A stretch of 64,000 nt of DNA from Myxococcales bacterium (GTDB taxonomy: Bacteria; Myxococcota_A; Bradymonadia; UBA7976; UBA1532): the NCBI GenBank assembly GCA_020633465.1, contig JACKDN010000039.1, positions 8,031 through 72,030 on the forward strand, given 5' to 3'. Of this stretch, positions 34,311-42,333 are shown piece after piece. Numbering within the stretch: the first letter of the stretch is position 1; each line of letters opens with the position of its first letter. A model generated the notes under the pieces. That model did not search any database and was not told the origin of the DNA. It saw only the letters and a list, made by a program, of their open reading frames with translations. Both the position numbers and the translations under genes were made by a program.

Positions 34311-34943
34311 TCAGCCCAGCGGCGACCCGGGCTGCGGGGGCGCGCTGCCGAAGCAGGGGGCCCCGGTGCGCAGCCGCGCGAGCTGCGCCGCGCGCCGCCG
34401 GCCGGTCCGCTGAAGCAGCCGTTCGTGGGCCTGCGCGTCCTGCGCGAGGGCCGTCGTGAGCAGCTCGCCCGCGGTGGTCGCGTCGTCCCCGAGGCGGCGG
34501 CGCGTGATCCCGTTGCGCTCGCCGGCCACCACCAGCACGCCCTGCCCGGCGCGCGGCCCCAGATCCACGGCCACGCCCCACCAGCCTTCGCCGCTCTGGT
34601 TCGACAACGCGGGCGTGGGATCGAGCTCCAGATCGTCGAGCGCGTCGAGCTGGGCGTCGCTGCAGGGCGAGCTGCCCACCAGCACCATCGGCCCGTCGCC
34701 GCCGAGGATGCCGAAGCGCGCGAAGAACGCGACCGGCTGACCGATGCGTTCGGCCAGCACGGTGACGAGGCGCTCGGCGATGCGCTCGGGCGACGCGGGC
34801 GGCTCTCGGTCGCCGCCGGTCGGCTCCGGTCGGCCCACCACGCGCCAGTCCCGCTGCGTCAGATGAGACTTGGGCGAGCGCTCCTGGCGCCAGCTCGTCC
34901 CCCCGGACGGCCCGGCGCTCGTGTCATGCTGCTTGGCAAACAT
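34311..34943 (-). CDS. Protein of unknown function coupled to the PilZ-domain gene
   Basis: A 210-residue soluble protein beginning MFAKQHDTSAGPSGG, preceded by GGAGGAGGGG. I do not recognise it. The middle (ERIAERLVTVLAERIGQPVAFFARFG, GWWGVAVDLGPRAGQGVLVVAGE) has alternating helix and strand, with a run resembling a small ligand-binding alpha/beta domain, and the C terminus is Arg/Pro-rich. Its ATG overlaps the stop of the 588-residue PilZ-like gene (TGATG). The two are therefore co-translated and may act together. No membrane segment. Confidence 0.6.
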   Translation of the reverse strand: MFAKQHDTSAGPSGGTSWRQERSPKSHLTQRDWRVVGRPEPTGGDREPPASPERIAERLVTVLAERIGQPVAFFARFGILGGDGPMVLVGSSPCSDAQLDALDDLELDPTPALSNQSGEGWWGVAVDLGPRAGQGVLVVAGERNGITRRRLGDDATTAGELLTTALAQDAQAHERLLQRTGRRRAAQLARLRTGAPCFGSAPPQPGSPLG

Positions 34944-36709
34944 CACCCCTCCTCCCCTCGTCCGGCCGAGCCGGACAGTTCGGCCTGCGCCGTGTCCTCG
35001 GCCCAGGCCGCGAAGGCAGAAAACCGCCCGCGCGTACCGCGTCCGGATCTCCCGTTGGCTTTCCCGCCCCCACGCAGCGTCCACTGACGCCCAGCAGCCC
35101 GATGGTAAGGATCCGCACCGGGGAAGCCAGGTTGCAGTCCATCGAGCCGCGTGGGGCCCGGCAGCTGCTCGGTCGCCACCGACGGCTCGGGTCGCTCGAT
35201 CGGCCGCGCCGGCTCGTCGATGAAGCAGAAGAACGGGATCTCGGCCTCGGCGAACCACGCCGCCGCCCGCCGGAGCGCCGCGCGCCGCGCGTCGGCCCAC
35301 ACCGCGGCCTCCGACCGCCCGCGCCCCATGGGATAGAGGCGCATCGCGTCCAGCAGGTACGAGATGTTGACCGGCCAGCCCACGGCGTCGACGAAGCCCT
35401 GCGCCACGATCTCGCCGTCCGCCAGCACCCGCAGCCGCCGCCGCGCCCGCCGCGGGCCGGTGCGCGCGTCTTCGGCCTGCGCCGACCACCCGTCGGCCTC
35501 GCGGACCGAGACGCGGAAGGGCGTCGGCAGCCGGTCGAGCGGGGCGTCGAGCTCCATGGCCTGACAGTAGAGCGGCGTGCGGATGCGCGCCGCGGCGGCC
35601 CGCACGTCCGCCCGCGCGTCGTCGTCCCAGTCGGTCAGATCGACGCGCAGGCCGGGATCGGGCAGCCCCGCGACGCGCGCGCTGTCGCAGCGCAGTTTGA
35701 AGATGGGGAAGTCGACGGCCTCGTCGGGGCCCAGCGTCCGGGCGAAGTCACCGTGAGCGCGCGCCATCCAGCCGCCGCCGTCCTGGTGGCCCTTGACGAT
35801 GTACAAGCCCGTCATGACCTGCATCCAGGAGAGATAGTCCAGCCGCTCGAAGGCATCGAGATACAGCGCCCGGCGCACCTGGGCCCGCGCCCAGCGCAGC
35901 CGCTCGGGCGCGTCGCCGTCGAGCGGCGGCAGGCCCACGGCGATCTGATGCCCCGCGACGACGCCGTTGGACAGCGGCTGAAAGCAGATCAGCCCCAGCA
36001 GCTGCCGGCGGTTGGCCGACATCGATCGACCGCTGGCCAGATAGCGCCGCCCCCAGACGCAGGACAGCCAGCCGAGGCTGCGGGCTTCGGCGTGGGTGTG
36101 CAGCGTCAGGCAGAAGTGCTCGAGCAGCGCGCGCACCTCGGCCCGCGCCTCGGCGCGCGCCTTCGCATCCGGCCGCCACCAGTAGTCGTGAAACGCCTCG
36201 AGCAGGGTCGGCACGGAGACGCGCCGCACGTCGCCGCTGGCCGTGGGGTTGAGCTGCGCCAGTACGCTCTCCATCCAGCGGCGGCAGGGGCCCGACCGCG
36301 AGGGCGTGATCGACGCGGGCGTCGGCTCGGCGACCAGATCCTCGGTCGTCGCGAGCCGCAGGCCGCTGGTCGCCCGCGGCGATGGATCGTGCCAGATGGC
36401 AGCGTCCACCTCCAAGACATCCTCGTGGGGATCGATCCGGTGCGCCTGGAACCGCCGCACGTCCTGCTGGGAACCGAAGGCGCTCAGCAGATCGTCGCGG
36501 GCGACGCCCACGCCGCGCAGCGAGACGTCGATGGGACGCAGCAGCACCCGCTTGCCACCCGAAGCCGTCCCGTCGACCCACAGCGCCATCGTCTCGTCCT
36601 CGACCACCACGCGCCGCTCGGTCCGCACGTCACGGTCCGAGCCACGCTCGCTCTTCCACGAAGGGGTTCGTTCGAACGCCTCGTTCAGAGGCCTGAATCG
36701 GCTCATCAC
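34943..36709 (-). CDS. 588-residue PilZ-domain protein of unknown function
   Basis: Residues about 25-115 match PilZ, the c-di-GMP-binding domain: R29xxxR33 (VRTERR) followed by the second motif DVSLRG (D61, S63, G66). Both halves of the ligand site are present, so c-di-GMP binding is plausible. The remaining 450 residues are not recognised. They are helical and rich in Trp and Arg, with segments such as HDYWWRPDAKARAEARAEV, MTGLYIVKGHQDGGGWMARAHGDF and GWPVNISYLLDAMRLYPMGRG. No catalytic signature or membrane helix was found. It may be a large c-di-GMP effector acting with the coupled downstream 210-residue protein. It is divergent from the methyltransferase gene across 174 bp. Confidence 0.65.
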   Translation of the reverse strand: MMSRFRPLNEAFERTPSWKSERGSDRDVRTERRVVVEDETMALWVDGTASGGKRVLLRPIDVSLRGVGVARDDLLSAFGSQQDVRRFQAHRIDPHEDVLEVDAAIWHDPSPRATSGLRLATTEDLVAEPTPASITPSRSGPCRRWMESVLAQLNPTASGDVRRVSVPTLLEAFHDYWWRPDAKARAEARAEVRALLEHFCLTLHTHAEARSLGWLSCVWGRRYLASGRSMSANRRQLLGLICFQPLSNGVVAGHQIAVGLPPLDGDAPERLRWARAQVRRALYLDAFERLDYLSWMQVMTGLYIVKGHQDGGGWMARAHGDFARTLGPDEAVDFPIFKLRCDSARVAGLPDPGLRVDLTDWDDDARADVRAAAARIRTPLYCQAMELDAPLDRLPTPFRVSVREADGWSAQAEDARTGPRRARRRLRVLADGEIVAQGFVDAVGWPVNISYLLDAMRLYPMGRGRSEAAVWADARRAALRRAAAWFAEAEIPFFCFIDEPARPIERPEPSVATEQLPGPTRLDGLQPGFPGADPYHRAAGRQWTLRGGGKANGRSGRGTRGRFSAFAAWAEDTAQAELSGSAGRGEEG

Positions 36710-36883
36710 CTCTTGCCCAGCCCAACCGGCCGACGGCCGGCGCCCAGTGCTCGTACCTCACGCCGGGTTCCGACGACCTCGGCCGGCCATGCCCACTTCG
36801 AGAATCCTCTCCCCCGCAGCCCGCCGACCATGCCACAATGCCAAGCCCATACCAAGGACTTCGACACACGAGGGCGCGGCGAC

Positions 36884-37645
36884 ATGGGCAACGGTTATCA
36901 CTACGACGCGGTCGAGCGCGACCGGCTGATGGCGCAGGCCGATCTCTTCGGCGGCGCCGATCTGCGGCGCCTGCAGGCCGCGTTGGGCGTGCCCGCGACG
37001 GCCCTCGAGGTGGGCTGCGGGCCCGGCGGGTTCGCGGCGCGCGTGCGGCACACGTGGGGCGTGCCGCGCGTCGAGGGGCTCGAGGCGCACGCCGCCACGG
37101 CCGACCGGGCGGCCCCCCTGATCGACGCGGTGCACCGGCGCGACGCGCTCGACGACGATCCGCTGCCCGGCGCGGCGCTGATGTACGCGCGCCTCGTCGC
37201 CCGGCACGTGCCCGACGTGACGCGGCTGGTGGCCCGCATGGTGGACGCCTGCGCGCCCGACGGTCACGTCCTGCTGATCGACGCCGACGACGCCACCCTG
37301 CTGCTGCACCCCGCCGCCGAGGCGTTCGAGCGCGCCCGCCGGGCGACGCACGCCCGCGCCCGGGCCGGCGGCGCCGATCCCTTCGTCGGGCGCCGCCTGC
37401 CCGCGCTGCTGCGCGCCGCGGGCCTCGTGGACGTCGACGGCTTCGCCCTCACGCTCACCAGCTTCGAGCGCCCGCGCGCCGCGTTCGCCGCCATGCTGCG
37501 GCCCTACACCCTGACCGAGAACAACGGCCTGCCCGCGGACGCGTGCGCGGCGGCCCAGGCCGCCCTCGAGACCGACGTGCGCGACTTCAGCTGGACGATG
37601 TTCCATGTGTGGGGCCGGAAGCCTGCAGCGGCAGCTTCACGGTGA
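36884..37645 (+). CDS. Class I SAM-dependent methyltransferase
   Basis: A 253-residue enzyme. Motif I ALEVGCGPGGFAARV (residues about 40-54) binds SAM. The acidic residue ending strand 2 (VEGLEAH) and the later segments (APDGHVLLIDAD) fit the Rossmann-like methyltransferase fold. ATG 36884 has GAGGGCG upstream; ATG 36830 would add 18 poorly conserved residues. Substrate unknown. The last 59 bp overlap the end of the hybrid kinase gene on the other strand, so the two transcripts are complementary at their 3' ends. Confidence 0.75.
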   Translation: MGNGYHYDAVERDRLMAQADLFGGADLRRLQAALGVPATALEVGCGPGGFAARVRHTWGVPRVEGLEAHAATADRAAPLIDAVHRRDALDDDPLPGAALMYARLVARHVPDVTRLVARMVDACAPDGHVLLIDADDATLLLHPAAEAFERARRATHARARAGGADPFVGRRLPALLRAAGLVDVDGFALTLTSFERPRAAFAAMLRPYTLTENNGLPADACAAAQAALETDVRDFSWTMFHVWGRKPAAAASR

Positions 37646-40400
37646 AGCGCGCGCCGCCCAGCGTCGGGCTGCGATCCACCTCGAGCGTGCCCTCCATGCC
37701 CAGCACCACCCGCCGCGCCACCGCCAGCCCGAGGCCCGTGCCGTGGCCCGCGGGCCGGGTGGTGTAGAAGGGCTCGAACACCCGATCCCCCACGTCCGGC
37801 GGCAGCCCGGGGCCGTCGTCCTCGATGTCGACCCGGTACACGCGCCCGTCCACCTGCCCGGTGACCTGCACGTTGCCGTCGGGCGCCGCGGCGCGCCGCG
37901 CGTTGTCGACGAGGCTGGTCCAGACGTTCGCCAGATCGCCCGGCTTGGCGACCACGATCGCCCCCTGCTCGATGCGCGCCTCGATGCGCATGGCCGGCGG
38001 CGCGGTCGACCGATACAGGCGCAGCGTCGAGTCGAGGCCCTCGGCGGGATCGACCGGCCCCGGCTCGCCCTGGTCGACGCCCGCGAGGCGCAGCAGATCA
38101 CCCGACAGCTCGTTGATGCGCGCCAGGGCGTCGTCGATCAGCCCCTTCATCGTGCCCGCGTGGCTGCCGCCCTCGAGCGCCAGCGGCAGCGCGTTCATCG
38201 CGACGTTCAGCGGGTTGCGCACCTGATGCGCCACCTCGGCGGCCAGCTGGCCGATGCTGGCCAGGCGCTCGCGGTGCCCCACCCGGTGCAGCAGCGCGCG
38301 CTGGCGCAGCCGCGCCTGCAGCCGCGCGCGCAGCACCTGGGGCAGGAAGGGCTTGGTCAGGTAGTCGTCGGCGCCGGCCGCCAGCGCCTGGACGAGGTCG
38401 TCGGGCTGGTGGCGCGCGGTCAGCACCAGGATGCCGGTGTCGGCGAACGCGGGCTCGGCCCGCAGCGCCCGCACCAGGGCGACGCCGTCCATGCGCCCGG
38501 GCAGGCCGAGATCGGTCAGCACCACCGCGGGCGCCTCCTCGCGCGCCCGGCGAAGCCCCTCCTCGGCGGTGCCGACCACGGTCACCGAGCACGCCTCGGC
38601 CACCAGCGCGCCGACGAACCGCGCGATGTCCGGCTCGTCCTCGACCACCAGGGCGCGCGGGGCGTCCTCGGCCGGCCCGGGCAGGGTGAAGTCGCCCGCC
38701 GGCGCGCTCGCGGGATCGGCCCGCAGCGGCGCGGGCACCACCTCGTCGGCCCGCGCGTCCCGCCGCGGCAGCGTGAGCGAGAAGCGCGCGCCGCCCATCG
38801 CGCCGGTGTCGACCTGGGCCGCGCCGCCGTGCACCTGCGCCGCCTCGCGCACGATGGCCAGGCCCAGCCCCATCGCGCCCACCCGCGCGTCGTGACCCGC
38901 GGCCTGGAAGAAGCGCTGGAAGATGCGCTCGCGCAGGGCCTCGGGCACGCCGGGGCCGGCGTCCTCGACCCGGAAGGTGAGCGCGTCGTCGTCGGCCTCG
39001 AGCTCGAGCCGCACCACGCTGCTCGCGGGCGCGTGCCGCAGGGCGTTGGCCAGCAGGTTGTACAGCGCCGACTCGATCCAGTGAGGCGCCACGCGCACCG
39101 GCAGCGGCGGCGGCGGGGTCGTCACGATCAGCTCGACGCCGCGCGCCTCGGCCGCGCCGGTGAAGCCGCCGGCCACGCCCCGCACCATCGCGGCCAGATC
39201 GATCGACTCGAGCTGCACCTCGCTCTTGCCCGCCTCGCCCCGCGCCACCAGCAGGAGCTCGGCGATCAGGTGGTCGAGCCGCCGCGCGTTGCGCCGCATG
39301 GCGTCCACCTGCGCCTGCGCGTCGGCGGGCAGATCGAGGCGCTCGGTGAGCGTCTCGATGGTGCCCAGCACCAGCTGCAGGGGCGTGCGCAGATCGTGCG
39401 ACACCGCCGCGAAGAAGGCGCGCAGGCCATCGTTGGCGCCGCGCAGCTCGGCCAGCGTCGCCGTCAGGGCGTCGCGCGCCTCGGACAGCTCGGCGGTGCG
39501 GCGGCTGACCTCGGCCTCGACGCCGCGCTTGGCCTCGATCAGCTCGGCGAAGCGGCGCTCGTTGGCCTCGGCGCTGCGCAGCAGGGCGTCGTCGTGGTCG
39601 ATGATGTCGGCGAGGCGGGCGTCGAGCACCGCGCGCTGCCGCGAGCCGCGGGCGATCAGCCCGCCCACCAGCGCACCCGCCGCGCCGCCGAAGGGCCCCC
39701 CGGCGAGCCAGCCGATGACGCCCCCCAGCGCCAGCGCCACCGGCGTGACGAGGCGGCGCGCCACCGGGCGCCACTCGACGTGGTAGACGCAGGCATCGCC
39801 GCCCCGGTGGAGGCAGACGGGGTGATCGACGGTGGCAGGCGGCAGATCGAACAGTGTTGGGATGGCAGCGACCTGCCCCACCCGCGCCAGACAGATCAGG
39901 GGCTCGACCTCGGCGGGGCCGTCGGGGCGGCAGCGGTAGGTCAGCGTCAACGCGCGCTGCCCGCTCCAGGCGAGCTCGATGGTGCCCACCTTGTTGAAGC
40001 GGTCGAGCGAGGCGGCCATGCGCTCGTAGGCGAAGCCCGGCGAGCCGAAGGTGCGCAGCAGCGGCCGCAGCACCGCCATCGGGCCGCCCGCGAAGGCCAG
40101 GCGCCCGCAGCGGTGGAAGACGGCGGGATCGTCGAAGGCCGCGCCGAAGCGCGCGCAGAAGTCCTCGGCCACCCGCAGGCCCACCCAGGCGTCCCGCTGG
40201 CCGACGATGGCCCGGGTCAACCCGGCCCCGGCCAGCAGGGTATCCGTGAACCCGGCGCTACGGGCTTCGTCCGCGTGGTCGACGAAAGGTTGGAGGAAGG
40301 CGGCGAGGACGTGCTGCTCACCCGACGCGGGATCGTCGGGCGCGCGGGTTTCCGACCCTGCCTCCGAAGTGGTAGTTTCGCGTGCCACGGGCGCGAGCAT
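37587..40400 (-). CDS. Hybrid sensor kinase with two histidine-kinase cores flanking a receiver domain
   Basis: A 937-residue protein. The N-terminal sensor (residues about 25-215) has a Cys/His cluster (VCLHRGGDACVYHVEW), like sensor domains of myxobacterial kinases. A Gly/Ala hydrophobic hairpin (about 220-255) may bind the membrane, followed by a coiled coil. Kinase core 1 has the H-box SHDLRTP (H335) with HATPase boxes (LLANALRHAP, DAGPGVPE, GLGLAIV). A receiver has Asp630 (VVLTDLGLPG) and KPF. Kinase core 2 has the H-box VAHQVRNPLN (H725), DDGPGLPPD and GLGLAVARR. Two cores around one receiver suggest an internal relay. ATG 40400 lies 16 bp from the divergent REC-HATPase start. The stop lies 59 bp inside the methyltransferase gene. 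Confidence 0.85.
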   Translation of the reverse strand: MLAPVARETTTSEAGSETRAPDDPASGEQHVLAAFLQPFVDHADEARSAGFTDTLLAGAGLTRAIVGQRDAWVGLRVAEDFCARFGAAFDDPAVFHRCGRLAFAGGPMAVLRPLLRTFGSPGFAYERMAASLDRFNKVGTIELAWSGQRALTLTYRCRPDGPAEVEPLICLARVGQVAAIPTLFDLPPATVDHPVCLHRGGDACVYHVEWRPVARRLVTPVALALGGVIGWLAGGPFGGAAGALVGGLIARGSRQRAVLDARLADIIDHDDALLRSAEANERRFAELIEAKRGVEAEVSRRTAELSEARDALTATLAELRGANDGLRAFFAAVSHDLRTPLQLVLGTIETLTERLDLPADAQAQVDAMRRNARRLDHLIAELLLVARGEAGKSEVQLESIDLAAMVRGVAGGFTGAAEARGVELIVTTPPPPLPVRVAPHWIESALYNLLANALRHAPASSVVRLELEADDDALTFRVEDAGPGVPEALRERIFQRFFQAAGHDARVGAMGLGLAIVREAAQVHGGAAQVDTGAMGGARFSLTLPRRDARADEVVPAPLRADPASAPAGDFTLPGPAEDAPRALVVEDEPDIARFVGALVAEACSVTVVGTAEEGLRRAREEAPAVVLTDLGLPGRMDGVALVRALRAEPAFADTGILVLTARHQPDDLVQALAAGADDYLTKPFLPQVLRARLQARLRQRALLHRVGHRERLASIGQLAAEVAHQVRNPLNVAMNALPLALEGGSHAGTMKGLIDDALARINELSGDLLRLAGVDQGEPGPVDPAEGLDSTLRLYRSTAPPAMRIEARIEQGAIVVAKPGDLANVWTSLVDNARRAAAPDGNVQVTGQVDGRVYRVDIEDDGPGLPPDVGDRVFEPFYTTRPAGHGTGLGLAVARRVVLGMEGTLEVDRSPTLGGARFTVKLPLQASGPTHGTSSS

Positions 40401-40416
40401 GCATCGGGAGAGGGCG

Positions 40417-41598
40417 ATGATGGAAGAGGAGGCCGACGTCGCGGAGGCTGCGGTGCTGGTCGTCGACGACGAACCCGGCAACCTGGCGGTCTTCGCGGCC
40501 TCGTTCGACAAGACCTTCCGGGTGTTGACCGCCGGCTCGGCCCTCGAGGCGCTGACCCTCTTGGCCCACGAGTCGGTCGGCGTCGCGCTGGTCGACCATC
40601 GCATGCCCGACATGTCCGGCGTCGCCCTCTGCGCCGAGCTGCGCGAGCGCTTCCCCCACGTGCGCCGCGTGCTCGTCACCGCCTACGCCTCCGAGGCGGT
40701 GGCCGTCGACGCCATCAACCGCGGCGGCGTGCACCACTTCGTCACCAAGCCCTGGCGGTGGACCGAGCTGCGCCAGCTGATCGGCGCGCAGCTGCAGACC
40801 TACCACCTCGAGACCACCATCGAGCGCCTGCGCGCCTCGCTGGTGCAGCAGGAGCGCGGCGCCACCCTGGCGCTGCTGCGGGCCGGCCTGCTGCACGACC
40901 TGGCGGCCGTCACGTCGGGCCTGGTGGGCGCCTTCGATCTGCTGCACGAGGGCCTGCAGACGGTGCGCCCGCACCTGTCCCCCATCGAGCGCCGGCGGTT
41001 GGACGAGGACACCGAGTCGGTGGCCGCCTTCCTCGACCGCCTGCGGCGGCTGCACGGCGAGGCCCCCCGCGGCATCGACGGCCCTCAGCCCGCGCCGCAG
41101 GTGCTCGACAGCCACGCGCTGGTGCGCACGGCCGTGCGGCTGATGCACGACGGCGGGCCCGGCCGGGTCGAGGTCGGGCTGCCCTCGCCCGCCACGCGTC
41201 GGCTGGTGTGGGCCAACGAGGTCGACATCGTGCGCGTGCTGCTGAACCTGCTGCGCAACGCGCGGCAGGCCGCCGCCAACCGGCAGAACGGCCGCATCGA
41301 GATCGGCGTGTGCGGGCTGGCCGGGCGCGTCGAGATCACGGTCGTCGACAACGGGCCCGGCGTGCCACCGGCGCTGGCGGGGCGCCTGTTCCAGCCCGGG
41401 TGCACCGGCCGCGCGGACGAGGGGGGCCAGGGGCTGGGGCTGTTCCTCGCCCGGCAGCTGGCCGAGCGCAACGGGGGTCACCTCGATCGCCTCGACGGCG
41501 CCCCCCAGACCACCTTCCGCCTGACGCTGCCGGCCCCGGCCGGGCCGGTCGGCTCCACCCCGCCCCCGCGCGGCGAGCGCGAGCCCAGCTTGGGTTGA
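40417..41598 (+). CDS. Receiver-HATPase protein, divergent partner of the hybrid kinase
   Basis: A 393-residue protein. An N-terminal receiver (VLVVDDEPGNLAVF, phosphoacceptor Asp60 in LVDHRMPD, KPWRW) is followed by a helix bundle with a His in LLHDLAAV (H160), and a C-terminal HATPase with VDNGPGVPPAL and QGLGLFLARQL. It could accept phosphate from the divergent kinase and in turn act as a kinase, or be an ATP-binding output. GAGAGGG just upstream of ATG 40417 fixes the start. The shared control region is only 16 bp, so the promoters must overlap the 5' coding ends, which suggests mutual regulation. Confidence 0.8.
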   Translation: MMEEEADVAEAAVLVVDDEPGNLAVFAASFDKTFRVLTAGSALEALTLLAHESVGVALVDHRMPDMSGVALCAELRERFPHVRRVLVTAYASEAVAVDAINRGGVHHFVTKPWRWTELRQLIGAQLQTYHLETTIERLRASLVQQERGATLALLRAGLLHDLAAVTSGLVGAFDLLHEGLQTVRPHLSPIERRRLDEDTESVAAFLDRLRRLHGEAPRGIDGPQPAPQVLDSHALVRTAVRLMHDGGPGRVEVGLPSPATRRLVWANEVDIVRVLLNLLRNARQAAANRQNGRIEIGVCGLAGRVEITVVDNGPGVPPALAGRLFQPGCTGRADEGGQGLGLFLARQLAERNGGHLDRLDGAPQTTFRLTLPAPAGPVGSTPPPRGEREPSLG

Positions 41599-41644
41599 GC
41601 GCGCCGCCTTGCGTTTTGATCGGTCCCGGGCGCATCGTTTCGGC

Positions 41645-42115
41645 GTGAACCTGCTGTTCCCCCTGCTGCGTCTGAGCGCCGCGCTGGCGGTGCTGACCGT
41701 CTGGTGGGCGCCGACCTCGGCGCAGCCGACGCCCGCCGAGGCGCGCGTATCGAGCGACGCGCCGGCGCCCGCGCGCGCCGCGACCAGCGCCCTGGCGTCG
41801 GCCGACGTGTGCGCCGTCGAGGCGGCGCCGCAGGTGGACGACGCGCCGCGCGTCGAGCGCATCGCCGCCCGCGCGCGCCCCTGCGCGCCGCGCCGCCCGC
41901 CCCGCGGGTCACGCGGCCGGACGCCGCCACCCGCTGGCGCAGCCGCGCCGCCTGCTACCGGGTGCTGCGCTCGGGTCAGGCACACCCCAGCGCGCCCTGA
42001 CGCGCTCCCGCCCGCGCCCTCCGGCGCGGGCGCCCTCGCTCCGCTCCGAACCGCCCGTCGCCGCCGCCGCGCCCGAGGTCCCTTCGACCGCGCGCGCCCG
42101 GCCGCGACGCCGTGA
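41645..42115 (+). CDS. Short secreted protein, probably ends at 42000 after a one-base frame correction
   Basis: GTG 41645 starts a clear Sec signal peptide (MNLLFPLLRLSAALAVLTVWWAPTSAQ). As the sequence stands, the frame ends at 42115 with an Arg/Pro-rich, noise-like tail. Adding one C to the CCCC at 41878-41881 instead gives a natural 118-residue protein ending RWRSRAACYRVLRSGQAHPSAP at 42000. I prefer that reading. The mature part has two cysteines and no known motif. Function unknown; existence is less certain than for its neighbours. Confidence 0.4.
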   Translation: MNLLFPLLRLSAALAVLTVWWAPTSAQPTPAEARVSSDAPAPARAATSALASADVCAVEAAPQVDDAPRVERIAARARPCAPRRPPRGSRGRTPPPAGAAAPPATGCCARVRHTPARPDALPPAPSGAGALAPLRTARRRRRARGPFDRARPAATP

Positions 42116-42165
42116 TCCGTTCGTTCCAGTTTGACCGGGCGCCCGCGGCGCCCACGGAGAGCACC

Positions 42166-42333
42166 ATGACCCCGACCCCGAAGTCCGACGTCCCCAGCTC
42201 CGACGACACCACGCCCGTGCAGAGCGGCTGGAAGCCCCTCTTCTACATCTTCGTGGTGCCCATCGCCCTCATCGCCCTGCTTCAGGCGACGGGCCTGTCG
42301 GGGGCTCTGAATCACCTCTTTCTGGGGCACTGA
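42166..42333 (+). CDS. Small single-helix membrane protein
   Basis: A 55-residue protein (ATG 42166 preceded by GGAGAG). A polar N terminus (MTPTPKSDVPSSDD) leads to one hydrophobic helix at about 21-44 (PLFYIFVVPIALIALLQATG) and a short tail. The size is below usual gene callers, but the ribosome site and composition are good. Its last 65 bp overlap the 3' end of tamB on the opposite strand. Function unknown. Confidence 0.65.
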   Translation: MTPTPKSDVPSSDDTTPVQSGWKPLFYIFVVPIALIALLQATGLSGALNHLFLGH

